A stretch of DNA of 64,000 nucleotides from Nostoc edaphicum CCNP1411 (GCF_014023275.1 NZ_CP054694.1:1-64000); one strand, 5' to 3'; positions 18,054-27,564 are shown, counted from the stretch's first letter. Numbers and translations are program-made. The notes: generated from the sequence alone by a model not told the origin.

Positions 18054-19468
18054 GCACCCATCCCCGTGAGGGGTAATGATTTTAAAACGCGGAAGACTTA
18101 CTGCTTTTTCGCCACGTCCTGATGCCGGTTTCCATCCCCGTGAGGGGTAATGATTTTAAAACGGTTCACGTCACCTTGACAAGCAGCAAAGGATTCTCGT
18201 TTCCATCCCCGTGAGGGGTAATGATTTTAAAACCTGTCATCTGTGCGGCAATTGGATACATTTATTCAGGTTTCCATCCCCGTGAGGGGTAATGATTTTA
18301 AAACTTGTTTTCTATTTAGAAAAAAATAGGAATGAGTGGGAAAGGTTTCCATCCCCGTGAGGGGTAATGATTTTAAAACCAAATCTTCCACTCATACCCC
18401 GCAACGGGTATGAACCGTTGTTTCCATCCCCGTGAGGGGTAATGATTTTAAAACAAGGCGCTACCAAGATTCTAGAGTGGATGAAAAAAGTTTCCATCCC
18501 CGTGAGGGGTAATGATTTTAAAACACTCAACAGCAAACCTTGCTGCACACAATGATCGTGTTTCCATCCCCGTGAGGGGTAATGATTTTAAAACCACTCA
18601 CGCTCTTTGTGATTGGAACTCGAATGCGAGTTTCCATCCCCGTGAGGGGTAATGATTTTAAAACTGCTACTTTTGCATAGTTACAGTAGAACTGAATTAA
18701 TGTTTCCATCCCCGTGAGGGGTAATGATTTTAAAACCAAAAACTTTGCTAATAGCCTTTGCTTATGGAAGCATTGTGTTTCCATCCCCGTGAGGGGTAAT
18801 GATTTTAAAACATGAGTTGATGGGACTTATGTTCCAGCGTCATGGGGAAGTAGTTTCCATCCCCGTGAGGGGTAATGATTTTAAAACCATTCTTGGAGAT
18901 TTGGGATGAGCTAGAATTAACAGTAGGTTTCCATCCCCGTGAGGGGTAATGATTTTAAAACTGCTGTGTCTTATCTACTTTTCCAAGAGTACAAAAGACA
19001 AGTTTCCATCCCCGTGAGGGGTAATGATTTTAAAACCGTATCAATCCGTCCCTGACAGCTATTATAAATTTGTAGTTTCCATCCCCGTGAGGGGTAATGA
19101 TTTTAAAACCTGCTCCATATCTATGCTCTCCACAAGAGAGCAAATAGTTTCCATCCCCGTGAGGGGTAATGATTTTAAAACAGTTATGAAGTTTCGGTAG
19201 AAGTTGGCGCAGTAAAGTTTCCATCCCCGTGAGGGGTAATGATTTTAAAACTTGCTCCTGGCAACATCCAAGGAGGGAACGTTAACGGTTTCCATCCCCG
19301 TGAGGGGTAATGATTTTAAAACTATTGCCCCGGCGTAAAAATCCGCTAGCGGAATTACCGTTTCCATCCCCGTGAGGGGTAATGATTTTAAAACAGTTCC
19401 AACTGGGTGCAAATGGACAGCGTAAGCCACAAGGTTTCCATCCCCGTGAGGGGTAATGATTTTAAAAC
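18054..19468 (-). CRISPR. CRISPR array 1: 20 repeats, 19 spacers
   Basis: Repeats of 35 bases start (plus strand) with GTTTCCATCCCCGTGAGGGG and end in TAATGATTTTAAAAC. I located them at 18054, 18128, 18199, 18270, 18345, 18420, 18490, 18560, 18630, 18702, 18777, 18853, 18927, 19002, 19075, 19147, 19217, 19288, 19360 and 19434. Spacers are 35-41 bases. Read on the minus strand the repeat ends in ATGGAAAC, the usual 8-base 5' handle form, so transcription runs leftwards from the leader at 19469-19763. The distal repeat at 18054 is degenerate at its outer end (GCAC in place of GTTT). Confidence 0.97.
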
Positions 19469-19763
19469 CCTACCCTTCTAGAACACTTACTACGACTGGG
19501 TTTGAAAGTGCCATTTTCGCGGGGGGTCTAATTTTGCTGTCAATAAGCATACTTTACTGACATTAAACCACCACTATAGACATCTCAAAGCCTTATGCAG
19601 TAAGCGATTCGCGGGGGTCAACGAAAGAATCAGGGTTTCAAGCATTGGCATACCCCCGCGAAAAATTTGCGTGTGTAGGGTAAAAACCAACACTTTAACT
19701 TTCACCAAGAAACGCAATATTAATTTTTCAAGGTTCTGCTTGATTAAACAAGAGTATACCAAA
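19469..19763 (-). promoter_or_regulatory. Leader of array 1
   Basis: This region shares long blocks with the leaders of arrays 2 and 3: TTTTCGCGGGGGGTCTAATT, CTGTCAATAAGC, TTCGCGGGGGTCAACGAAAG, ACCCCCGCGAAAAATTT and TTTTTCAAGGTTCTG. It thus has three GC boxes (CGCGGGGG), the last inverted, in otherwise AT-rich DNA. It lies between the first repeat and the end of cas6. It should carry the promoter and the signals for spacer integration at the repeat at 19434. Confidence 0.85.
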
Positions 19764-19781
19764 CTACTCCTCACTCTTCAA
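19753..19781 (-). promoter_or_regulatory. Putative promoter of array 1
   Basis: On the minus strand TTGAAG (19781-19776) and TATACT (19758-19753) are separated by 17 bases, a good sigma70-type promoter. The -35 element lies inside the 3' end of cas6. Matching TATACT or GATACT boxes sit at the same place relative to the CAGAACCTTGAAA block in the other two leaders, which supports the call. Confidence 0.65.
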
Positions 19782-20879
19782 AGCGCGTCGTGCCAACTTG
19801 ACATAAGTCTTCACCGTTTCATAAGGCATCTCTAAATCTTCTGCCACCACCTGCAATGACTCGCCCATTTCCCGCCGTGCTAAGATTGTCGCCCATTTTG
19901 AGGCTATTTCATCTGCCCTTTCTCCCCCCGTCCGCTTGCGTCGTGCTTTAAAAATCTGTGTTAAATCTTCAATGCGTTTCGCCAAGACAGTTTGCACATC
20001 AGGTATGTCTTGGACAACTTGAGATGACCAACCCAAACGTGTTTGTCCCAACCCAAACGTAGTTTTGTGACCAGTACCGCAGTAGGGTGCAAGTTTTCCT
20101 AAAGCAGAAAATAACTGCCCAAATTCTGGCTGTTTGGCTGCATTTTTAGCTAAACTCAACTCAATCGCCCCAGTGAATCCTGTGACTGCGCCTTTTTTAC
20201 CCGCCAATACCTTCGCGGTTGTTAGTTGGCAACGAGTAATCAATATATAATCATCTACCCAAGCCAGAAAATCATCCTGGTCAACAGACATCCCCGAAAA
20301 GTCATTCCAGCGCCGCAGGTAGCTATGAAAGACATTCGCTGGTACTGGTAAGGGGAAGTGATGGCCTTTACGGCGAAAACTTGTAGGACTGAGAAATTTC
20401 AGAGCGAAAGTCTCATTAAGCTCAGATTCTAGCAGTTGCTTATAAGTTGTGGGAGGATGGGCAATTTTGACAGAACGAATCTGCAAAGGGGCATTTTTTA
20501 ATTCCAGCACCTCTGGCAAATTTTCTACCCATTGCGCCATCCACTGTTGCACTCTATTAGATAAAGCTGTGACATACCAACGATAAGAGGTGTTTGCAGA
20601 TAGTTGTATTTGTCTACCGCTACTGATAATCTCTCCATTTAAAGCTGAGATAGTAAACGGTTTCTCTGACTCTCCATCATGGAGGTAAGCTGAAAGTTCT
20701 GGGTCTGTGGAACCCACTTGTTGGAGAAACCAGGCGTGTAGTCCAATAGTGTACTGAGGGAAGAGGTAACAATCTTTTGCAGGGACTAACTCAAATTCTA
20801 AGCCGATTAACTCTGTGTCCGGCGGCCATGTAAGCGGAGATGGAGGGATATTTGGCTTTTTTTGAGAGCGTCGAAGCAT
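19764..20879 (-). CDS. cas6: Cas6-type pre-crRNA endoribonuclease
   Basis: The 371-residue protein has the double-ferredoxin pattern of Cas6: LIGLEFELVPAKDCYLFP at the start, FALKFLSPTSFRRKGHHFPL in the middle, and the glycine-rich loop KLAPYCGTGHKTTFGLGQTR near residue 275. A C-terminal extension (about 310-371) adds basic residues and a helix-turn-helix-like segment (RREMGESLQVVAEDLEMPYE), unusual for a minimal Cas6. It should cut at the base of the CCCC/GGGG hairpin of the repeats. It is the only intact Cas6 here although two repeat types are present. A repeat-like hairpin precedes its start codon. Confidence 0.85.
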   Translation of the reverse strand: MLRRSQKKPNIPPSPLTWPPDTELIGLEFELVPAKDCYLFPQYTIGLHAWFLQQVGSTDPELSAYLHDGESEKPFTISALNGEIISSGRQIQLSANTSYRWYVTALSNRVQQWMAQWVENLPEVLELKNAPLQIRSVKIAHPPTTYKQLLESELNETFALKFLSPTSFRRKGHHFPLPVPANVFHSYLRRWNDFSGMSVDQDDFLAWVDDYILITRCQLTTAKVLAGKKGAVTGFTGAIELSLAKNAAKQPEFGQLFSALGKLAPYCGTGHKTTFGLGQTRLGWSSQVVQDIPDVQTVLAKRIEDLTQIFKARRKRTGGERADEIASKWATILARREMGESLQVVAEDLEMPYETVKTYVKLARRALKSEE

Positions 20880-20915
20880 AGTATCATTTGAGCCACAGTT
20901 TCTATATTTTATCTT

Positions 20916-20940
20916 GTTTTCATCCCCAGGAGGGGATAAA
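20916..20940 (-). promoter_or_regulatory. CRISPR-repeat-like hairpin in the cas6 5' leader
   Basis: Reading the transcribed strand, CCCCTCCTGGGGATGAAAAC corresponds to the CRISPR repeat segment CCCCTCACGGGGATGGAAAC: the same stem, a 4-base loop, and a handle differing by one base. Over 25 positions 19 agree with the array repeat. It ends 36 bases before the cas6 ATG. It may be a Cas6 binding or cleavage site used for autoregulation, or a stranded old repeat. Confidence 0.7.
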
Positions 20941-20985
20941 GCTGTGAGTCGTACTACTGCAAGATGAGGTTAAATCAGAGACAAA

Positions 20986-21026
20986 ATAAAAATCCCCAGC
21001 AAACTGTTTGAGCGATCGCTGGGGAT
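20986..21026 (-). terminator. Rho-independent terminator
   Basis: On the minus strand a 9-bp stem (ATCCCCAGC / GCTGGGGAT) with a loop containing a HIP1 site is followed by TTTTATTTT. It would end transcription of the small gene at 21183-21422 before cas6. The remaining bases between cas6 and that gene show nothing else to me. Confidence 0.7.
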
Positions 21027-21182
21027 GATTAATGTTATTGTCATACCAGCGAACCAAGTCTTGCTTCATCACAATTACCCTCGACTGTCCCCATCAAAGG
21101 ACTTTGGAGAATATAATTTTTAGCAAGAATCAGGATAACTGATATTAACAAAGACGCAGGTGTTTAGATAAAGTCAATCAAC

Positions 21183-21422
21183 TCAAAGCTTCATATCGGG
21201 TAAATTCTGCACTCCTTGCACATCAAAAATAATCAAGAATTTGATATTTTTGATTGATTGTTTCAACACTTGTAAGTAAGCAACTGCATCATTACGGCGG
21301 CGAAACCGTGCAACAACATTAGACTGTTGAACACCAGAATTTAAGCCAGCAATATCCAACAGTTGTTCGTTAGATAAAACGCGAATAATGCACCACGGAT
21401 GCAGTTGCTGAAAATAGGTCAT
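21183..21422 (-). CDS. Small hypothetical protein (79 aa)
   Basis: The product starts MTYFQQLHPWCIIRVLSNEQ and continues with VVARFRRRNDAVAYLQVLKQ. The ATG at 21422 has a good ribosome site (AAGGTGG, about seven bases upstream) and is preferred over a longer frame to 21482. No known domain is recognised; the sequence looks like a short soluble cyanobacterial protein. It lies between cas6 and cas2 on the same strand but is separated from cas6 by a terminator. Confidence 0.6.
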   Translation of the reverse strand: MTYFQQLHPWCIIRVLSNEQLLDIAGLNSGVQQSNVVARFRRRNDAVAYLQVLKQSIKNIKFLIIFDVQGVQNLPDMKL

Positions 21423-21559
21423 AATAACCACCTTACAAATGCTGTAAAATACCCAAAAACTCAGCTTTGAAATGACTATCATTACCGTAGGCTATGAGTA
21501 TTTGCTAAGACAGAGCAAGATGCTATTGACAAATTACTTAATTTGTGGATTTTTATCGG

Positions 21560-21865
21560 CTATGATTCAAGATGGTTAAGGTGCAACCAGTCCAAAACCT
21601 GTTCGGGAATCTCCTCGAAATGTTCGAGAAAAAAATCCATCAAAGCCAGATGGAGTAAATCATTATGGGTGGGATAGCGTCGATTGGAGCCATTTCTAAA
21701 CCAGCCTCGAACTGTTGAATCCGAACGGGAACATATTAAGGCAATTAGTTCATAACTTACAGCCCATTTAGCATAAAATTGTGTTGGTGTCATGCTAAAC
21801 TCCCAATTGCTATAGAGTAAAATCAGATGTCGTTCGCGTGTGGTGATTCGACGAATATTAGACAT
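21560..21865 (-). CDS. Small helix-turn-helix protein
   Basis: After MSNIRRITTRERHLILLYSN the sequence AVSYELIALICSRSDSTVRG followed by WFRNGSNRRYP has the look of a helix-turn-helix with a recognition helix, and the end is acidic (FFLEHFEEIPEQVLDWL). The length (about 101 residues) and content suggest a transcription regulator or antitoxin-like protein. It lies 160 bases downstream of a RelE-like gene on the same strand; whether the two form a toxin-antitoxin pair is open. Starts at 21865 or 21874 are both possible. Confidence 0.5.
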   Translation of the reverse strand: MSNIRRITTRERHLILLYSNWEFSMTPTQFYAKWAVSYELIALICSRSDSTVRGWFRNGSNRRYPTHNDLLHLALMDFFLEHFEEIPEQVLDWLHLNHLES

Positions 21866-22025
21866 AATAAACAAGTTAAAATTTCCCAGACAAAAGGCAC
21901 TTAAAACAGCAATTTCAAGGAATTGTCAAAAGTCATAATTTATCAGGAGTCTAGTATGATTGATATATTCATTCATCAAATGCTCTCCTGAATTCTGACT
22001 CCTGAATTCTGACTCCTGACCTTGA

Positions 22026-22295
22026 TTAGTGCGAATCTAAATGGGTAATGATGATGCTCATATCCTCCATATAACGCCAGTAAAACCGTTTCGCCATTGA
22101 TGCAGAAGAACTCCAGAGTTCGCCATCTTTGCAACGATATCGATGGGTTCTTAAGCTGCGATATGTAGCCCCATTATTAGCGAAACATTCAAAAGCTTTA
22201 TCGTATTGCTTGCGGTCTTTTGGGGATAGTGAATCAAGTTGTTTTTGGGCTTTTGCAGCGAAAATCAAACGGAATTTGACAGCTTGAATGTGCAT
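22026..22295 (-). CDS. RelE/ParE-superfamily toxin-like protein
   Basis: The 89-residue basic protein reads MHIQAVKFRLIFAAKAQKQL then KDRKQYDKAFECFANNGATY and RCKDGELWSSSASMAKRFYW. The strand-helix-helix-strand order and the closing Arg/Tyr-rich strands (RFYWRYMEDMSIIITHLDSH) fit RelE-type mRNA interferases. No classical antitoxin abuts it. The downstream helix-turn-helix gene (21560-21865) is a possible partner. Short direct repeats (CTCCTGAATTCTGA) lie just downstream. Confidence 0.55.
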   Translation of the reverse strand: MHIQAVKFRLIFAAKAQKQLDSLSPKDRKQYDKAFECFANNGATYRSLRTHRYRCKDGELWSSSASMAKRFYWRYMEDMSIIITHLDSH

Positions 22296-22433
22296 TCAAA
22301 AGTTTCCGAATGTCCAATGTCCAAACTTGACCGAAAGCGCAGAGATTTTTGCACAGGTGGAGCGCGTGCTTTTTTCCAAGCGTTCATTTTGTGATAATTT
22401 GTGTGGGTAATACTTTCTCAGGCGTTGCGTGAA

Positions 22434-22715
22434 CTAAACTATAAACGCAGCGTCATCTACTACAAACTCAGGTTGTGTTCCCAATACTGCGACCTTGCAA
22501 CGATTGTGTGCAGTCATGGGGTAGAATCTAACTTGGTCTTCGCGTTTGTTAACGAGTCGGAAGAGGTATTTGGATAGGTTTTCATACTGCTTTTCATCCA
22601 ACACGCACTCGAAAACCGACTTTTGCACCCGCAAACCGTAAGCTTCTAGAAGTTTCGCCACTTTATTGCGACGGGTATCGCTAACAATGTCGTAGCAAAC
22701 TAAATAAAACATCAT
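22434..22715 (-). CDS. cas2: Cas2
   Basis: The 93-residue product begins MMFYLVCYDIVSDTRRNKVA and continues RVQKSVFECVLDEKQYENL, the ferredoxin-like Cas2 pattern with the conserved Asp at 9. I use the ATG at 22715, which overlaps the cas1 stop (ATGATGA-type junction); a longer frame to 22928 would run inside cas1. Cas2 forms the integrase scaffold with Cas1. It is the only cas2 in the window, so it may have to serve both Cas1 proteins. Confidence 0.92.
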   Translation of the reverse strand: MMFYLVCYDIVSDTRRNKVAKLLEAYGLRVQKSVFECVLDEKQYENLSKYLFRLVNKREDQVRFYPMTAHNRCKVAVLGTQPEFVVDDAAFIV

Positions 22716-23752
22716 CGTTTCACCAACTTTAGGGGAACAGTTTGCGGTTGAATGGTGTTGGTGAAGTCTGAATGTAGAGGGCGAAACTTTAACGCTAGAG
22801 GACGGTAAAATTCTACATCCCCCATTAAAGATGCGCGATATTCTCGTACCTGTAAGTCGAGACATTGACGATAACTTACTTCTCCGGCGTAAGGATGCAG
22901 TACAAAAGTTCGCAGTTTTGCTTCCCAATGTTGCAGAAACTTTTGTAGAGGATTGTGTAAGTGGCTTCTACCATTACCATTGCCATTACTATTAGCCAGA
23001 TTGCGAACAAAATTTAACACCAAGTCATCGACAATAGGTGCGCGAAATTCGGCGGTAAAGTCCCATGCTAAGGGCAGTTCGTGACGATCGTCGCGGTGTA
23101 AAATTGGGTAATTAGGGTCAAGTCCTGCGGTGTTCAGAAGTGTGTAAATATATTGATGCAGTAGTTGATTTCCCAGGTTTAGGAGTCCGCTAGTGCGCTT
23201 TGCTGTTGTATAACTAGAACCATTGTAAAAGCTGAGTAGGGAACCAACGGCACAGTAATAAATGTTATCAGCTTCCTTGCTGTATTCGTCCAATTCATCA
23301 ATTCCTGGTGCTAGCGGTAAGTTGTCCATCAACAGCGTCAGATAATTTAATGCGCGTTGGATTGTGTGATTAGCGTGGTAGCGAGTCCAACTTTGGAGAA
23401 AAGTATGTTGGTTGTGCAATTTTGCCCAGATAATACTTTCTGCTGTAGCGCGATTAAATTCGGTATCCCGTGCGCGTCTACGTTGGTAGGTGAGATATTT
23501 TGCTTGTAGTTTGGATGGGTTTTCTACTCGTCCTAAATATTCACCAGTTTGGGTTAGATATAAGACAGGAATCTGCTGTGAATGAACGATTTGAATGACT
23601 TCTTTTGGTAAACTGATATTACCAAAGATGATGAACTGACTGAGATTACGAATTGGAATACAGATACGTTGATTTTGTTGATGAAACACCTTTAAATAAT
23701 GGTGTTGAATTTGGAATGTTACGTCCTGTTCGGTGATGTAAATTGTAGACAT
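22712..23752 (-). CDS. cas1: Cas1 integrase (stand-alone)
   Basis: The 346-residue protein has the Cas1 N-terminal beta region (MSTIYITEQDVTFQIQHHYL; LSQFIIFGNISLPKEVI) and the metal-binding residues in expected contexts: Glu in SKEADNIYYCAVG, His in YPILHRDDRHELPL, and Asp/Glu in AWDFTAEFRAPIVDDLV. It acts with Cas2 to insert spacers at the leader end of arrays. It is coupled to cas2 by a 4-base overlap. Its upstream region carries the phased motif also found near the second Cas1 module. Confidence 0.93.
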   Translation of the reverse strand: MSTIYITEQDVTFQIQHHYLKVFHQQNQRICIPIRNLSQFIIFGNISLPKEVIQIVHSQQIPVLYLTQTGEYLGRVENPSKLQAKYLTYQRRRARDTEFNRATAESIIWAKLHNQHTFLQSWTRYHANHTIQRALNYLTLLMDNLPLAPGIDELDEYSKEADNIYYCAVGSLLSFYNGSSYTTAKRTSGLLNLGNQLLHQYIYTLLNTAGLDPNYPILHRDDRHELPLAWDFTAEFRAPIVDDLVLNFVRNLANSNGNGNGRSHLHNPLQKFLQHWEAKLRTFVLHPYAGEVSYRQCLDLQVREYRASLMGDVEFYRPLALKFRPLHSDFTNTIQPQTVPLKLVKR

Positions 23753-23830
23753 AAATTGAAGCCAACTAGGTTTAGTTGTAGGTGAGAAAGTTTTCTTTCC
23801 TTACCTATATTTCAATTTTCTCAGGTTGAT

Positions 23831-23896
23831 ATATGAGTTCGTATTTGCGTAAATGCTATTTTTATATGACTTCGTATATGGGTTATATGAGTTATT
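23831..23896. promoter_or_regulatory. Phased TATATGA-TT repeats upstream of cas1
   Basis: ATATGAGTTCGTAT (23831-23844) and ATATGACTTCGTATATGGG followed by TTATATGAGTTATT (23864-23896) form direct repeats of a GTATATGRSTT word, partly spaced by 11 bases, one helical turn. The same word occurs at 31279-31335 between RT-cas1 and the XRE gene. This is a likely operator. Confidence 0.55.
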
Positions 23897-23906
23897 AAAA
23901 AGGCAT

Positions 23907-23936
23907 AAAAAAAGCCGGAGGTACTATCCCCGACTT
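23907..23936 (-). terminator. Rho-independent terminator after the HNH gene
   Basis: On the minus strand AAGTCGGGG pairs with CCTCCGGCTT (two wobbles) around a short loop and is followed by seven T residues. It ends the HNH operon before the cas1 promoter region. Confidence 0.75.
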
Positions 23937-23987
23937 AAGCATAGTTTAATTATTCAAGCAATTACATAATCGTTGACCCGATAAACT

Positions 23988-24428
23988 CTACTTATCACTT
24001 TCCACATTCTGTGGTGGATGCAGATTTGCGCTCCTCAACAAACGGCGTAGATTGACAACACCAAACCGATTCAAACGCAAAGCTTCAACCGTTGCTCGAC
24101 CACAAGAAGTTTTACCAATCACCTCGGTAAAATCATCACTCCAGCTAAAATGTTCGCTCCAAAATTGCTGCCGAGGATTGTACAGTGCAATTTTTTCTCC
24201 CGTTTCTGGATCTCTTGCCTGTGTTTTGGTATGTTTATGACCATTGCAGCCAAAGCAACTCCAAGCAAGATTTTCTAAAACTGTTTCTCCACCTGCTTGT
24301 CGGGGTTTTATATGCTCAACGGTAAAACTCTCGGTGGCAAATTGCTCCCAACAACGACAATACTCACAGTAACTACGGGCACGAGCAGCAACAATACGCC
24401 TCATTGGTTCTGGGGTTCGCTCTGACAT
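23988..24428 (-). CDS. HNH endonuclease-domain protein
   Basis: This 146-residue protein has zinc-type cysteines (YCEYCRCWEQF), the first catalytic block EHIKPRQAGGETVLENLAWS and then CFGCNGHKHTKT, the classic HNH/5-methylcytosine McrA-type pattern. It starts with a 1-base overlap (TAATG) to the gene upstream at 24428-24829. Such pairs are common in Nostoc-type genomes away from CRISPR loci, so a link to adaptation is not shown. Confidence 0.8.
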   Translation of the reverse strand: MSERTPEPMRRIVAARARSYCEYCRCWEQFATESFTVEHIKPRQAGGETVLENLAWSCFGCNGHKHTKTQARDPETGEKIALYNPRQQFWSEHFSWSDDFTEVIGKTSCGRATVEALRLNRFGVVNLRRLLRSANLHPPQNVESDK

Positions 24429-24829
24429 TAGGCGATGTTGCTGTGTTTAGGCAAGAACTCGTTAATCAGCACTTTCAAATCAGTCTGACGAAGTTGAGCT
24501 AGTTTTATCAATGCTTCTGCACGTTCAGCATCTTGTTGCTCGACGCGTTCAACATACATTAGTAGCTCTTGATGCTCTGTGTCTCTAATTACTCCAATCT
24601 CGTTTTGTTGACGCAGATAAGCCAATCTATCTTGTTCTTCGGGAGACAGACGGTGTTGAATAATTTGAAGCAAAGCAGCTTCGCTGATTTGAGGGTTTGG
24701 TGTTTCTGATACCTGTAAAGCTTCGTGAGAAAGGGCTTCTAAAAATTCGACAGCCTTTACTAAAGATTCTCTTGGTAATTGTTCGAGTAAAGCGATCGCT
24801 CTTTTACGAATTTCTGTAGGTACAGCCAT
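24428..24829 (-). CDS. Small helical protein upstream of the HNH gene
   Basis: The 133-residue protein begins MAVPTEIRKRAIALLEQLPR, then has KAVEFLEALSHEAL and a long helical Gln/Glu-rich part (ISEAALLQIIQHRLSPEEQD). It is coupled to the HNH gene. Its make-up recalls small antitoxin-like or regulatory cyanobacterial proteins, but I cannot assign a family. Confidence 0.6.
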   Translation of the reverse strand: MAVPTEIRKRAIALLEQLPRESLVKAVEFLEALSHEALQVSETPNPQISEAALLQIIQHRLSPEEQDRLAYLRQQNEIGVIRDTEHQELLMYVERVEQQDAERAEALIKLAQLRQTDLKVLINEFLPKHSNIA

Positions 24830-25174
24830 TATTACCTGACCTCGTTTGCTTCTAGCTTAGATTATAACCATCTTGCCCTGCTTTCTATAATTCCATCCTC
24901 TCAAACGAAAAGGCGAATGAACGACACCAACAACAATGCTGTATGTTTCCATCCCCGTGAGGGGTAAAGGAATTAAAACGGCATTGTATTGCTGCGTTTG
25001 GGAATCTTAGTGGCTTCAAGTTTCCATCCCCGTGAGGGGTAAAGGAATTAAAACAAGTTCTTGAAATAGTGAACAAGTCGATTTGGACACGAGATGTTTC
25101 CATCCCCGTGAGGGGTAAAGGAATTAAAACTCTTGAAGCGACACCACCCTTGGTGCGTAATATGGTTAAGGTTT

Positions 25175-27564
25175 AATGGGTAGGGCAGGGATATTGCTAC
25201 CCCTTTCCCCCCGACAAACCGGACAAGCAAGTTAACCAAGCATCCGGCTTTAGCAAATCCTAGAGCTACCAAAGACTCAGTTCATCATCGAGTTCAGAAT
25301 TGAGTTTCTGTACAATATAATGTATTTGTTGATGACAGTAATAATGCACTAGTTCCAAATTAGCGTAAGTATCGTTACCACCTTGATGACAAGGAATTAT
25401 ATGATGCTTTTGTATGGGTTCATCATTGAGTAATGACTCCCCGCATACAGGACACTTAAATCCTTGTTTTTGGGCAAGCTTCTGGTAACTAGGAATTAAA
25501 CTTTTAGATTTAATATTCTGACGGTTTTCCCAATAAGATTTTAGCTCTGGGTCATCGGTAGAATAAGCACCCTTTACCATTGGATGTCTCCTAATATTGA
25601 ACCAGCTAAACTTGAGCAGATGTTTTCCCGTGCGCTTGTTACCAAACACCCAGTAATCACTTCTATCAAGATTTAATCTTCCCCAATAACGATGATTACG
25701 CCAAGATTGGTTCTTCTTGGCGTGCATTCGTTTGGCATACCTTCTCTCCCTAACAAACATCCATCTATCTAAAGAACTGAATATTTGTGAGGAAACTACA
25801 GTCCGATAATAGTTAGCTATTCCCCGAATAATTGGGTTTAGCTTGCTTATGACAAAATCAACACTACAACTTTTATTATCAAGCCATACTTGTTTGATTT
25901 TATCCCGGATGTTTTGCAAAGATTCAATGCTAGGTTTGATTAATACTTTCCTACCTGTTTTGGTAGTGGAATCCGGGTATTGTCTGATGTGAAAGCCTAA
26001 GAAGTTGAATCCATCCAACAGCCGTACTATGTGGGTTTTTGACTCATTAAGAGTTAAACCGCGAGTAAACATAAACTCTTGGAGAGTATCCCGCGCTTTG
26101 ACAGCATCTTCCCGACTTTTGCAGAACACCACCAAATCATCGGCATAGCGCACAATACCGCGATCGCCAATCGTATGACCGTTTTTATCGTACTTGATGC
26201 CGAGGACAGATTCCATACCATGCAAAGCTATATTCGCAAGTAGCGGTGAAATAATTCCACCTTGAGGTACTCCAGCATTGGTATTATGGAAAACACCTTT
26301 ATCCATATATCCCGCATTCAGCCATTGTTGGATTAATTTTCTGGCTGGAAAATTACCAATGGCATTAATTAGCGGTACATGAGAGATGTTATCAAAGCAA
26401 CCTTCAATGTCCGCATCTACCACCCACTTTTTAGTGGAGTTGGCTTTTGACATTGAATGTATCCTTTCAATCGCATCATGGCATGACCTTCCCGGTCTAA
26501 AGCCATAGGAAGTGCGCTCAAAGTGCGCTTCCCAATAGGGTTCCAAGGCATTTTTGATGATGGATTGGAGACATCTATCGACAATACAAGGTATTCCCAG
26601 AGGTCTTTGTTTTCCATTGGATTTACGGATATATACCCGCTTTACTGGTAATGGCTTCCACGGGATAAATTTGGTTAGAATATCTACCAACAATCCTCTC
26701 GCTTGTGGTGTTTTTACCAGCAGTTTATCCACCCCTGCTGTTTTACTGCCTCGGTTTAATTGCGTTACTCTTCTAACGGAAAGTAGTATATTAGAATAGC
26801 TACGCATTAGTAGCTTTTGTAGGTTGCGAACCTTTTTACGGCTACCGTCCTTGGTTGCCTTGAATATTCTCTGTCTGAGTCGCCTAACTACTCTGAATGC
26901 GTTTTTTCCAGTTGACGCTGTTCCAGTCGGTAGTTCTCTGTGTTACGTTCACCACTTTTTTAGAGCGCACCTAACTTTTCCATCAGAGTTCGGTTCCTTT
27001 CTATTGAACTCAAGGGATTCACCCGCCACACGTTAGCACTCTTTCAAGTTGGTTATTTAACCTATCTGCCCAGTTATGATTTCCTGTTGCCTTTCGACAT
27101 AGCAGCATTCGCTTCTTGTGGCATCTTACACCCACCGGGGGATTAAAGCTGGATTACTCCAATCTCTACTTAAAACATCGACCTAGTTCAAAGACCCCGT
27201 TGGGGTTCCTACGTATCACACGCGAGAGATACAACTAGCTTGGGTTCCCTCTATACACCGGGGGTTCAAGGTGTCTACTGATTCTGAGGATTGGGCAGAA
27301 TCACTTTTACCCCTTTTACCGTCTCAGCCGTTTTCGGTAATTCCTCTTCACGATGCCTCTACGAGGATTCACATCTGTTAACCCTGTCTAGTTTTACCCT
27401 AGCGCTTCACCTCACTGTGCGGCTTGCTGATGTCGCGCATTTTACCCTCTAGCTTTGAAACATCGCAGTTACCCGCAATGCTCCTTCGGGCGGGTACTGG
27501 CTTTTGACACTTGCCACGAGTTTTTCTGAGGAACTCACTCTCTACGTGCAACCGATAGTCGCAC
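25175..27564 (-). mobile_element. Group II intron copy 1 (2390 bp) in array 2
   Basis: On the minus strand the element begins GTGCGACTATCGGTTGCACG, as group II introns do, and ends TACCCATT after a domain V-like hairpin (AGCCGGATGCTTGG / TTGTCCGGTTT). It interrupts a CRISPR repeat exactly between GGGGATGG and AAAC. It lies in the same direction as array transcription, so splicing from the pre-crRNA would rebuild the repeat. It encodes a reverse transcriptase-maturase with HNH domain. It is almost identical to copy 3. Confidence 0.93.
25266..26970 (-). pseudogene. Intron-encoded RT-maturase-HNH, copy 1 (N-terminal frameshift)
   Basis: From about 26807 the frame is intact and shows all RT blocks, including the YADD active site (IVRYADDLVVFC), the maturase X region (PIIRGIANYYRTVVSS) and a C-terminal HNH domain (CPVCGESLL; HHIIPCHQGGNDTYANLEL). 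In the related copies translation starts at a GTG (here 26970). In copy 1 a T-run of six at 26902-26907, where the others have five, shifts the N-terminal part out of frame. A shorter product from 26807 would lack the first RT block. Either it is slightly broken or the run was misread. Confidence 0.8.

Noticed and set aside
18312..19430. Minus-strand open frames repeating LKSLPLTGMET or FKIITPHGDGN
   Set aside because: These are translations of CRISPR repeats and spacers of array 1; the same happens at 24885-25272, 27399-27713, 28239-28571 and 32547-32747.
22434..22928. Longer 164-residue Cas2 frame
   Set aside because: The extra N-terminus lies inside cas1 in another frame; the ATG at 22715 gives a normal 93-residue Cas2.
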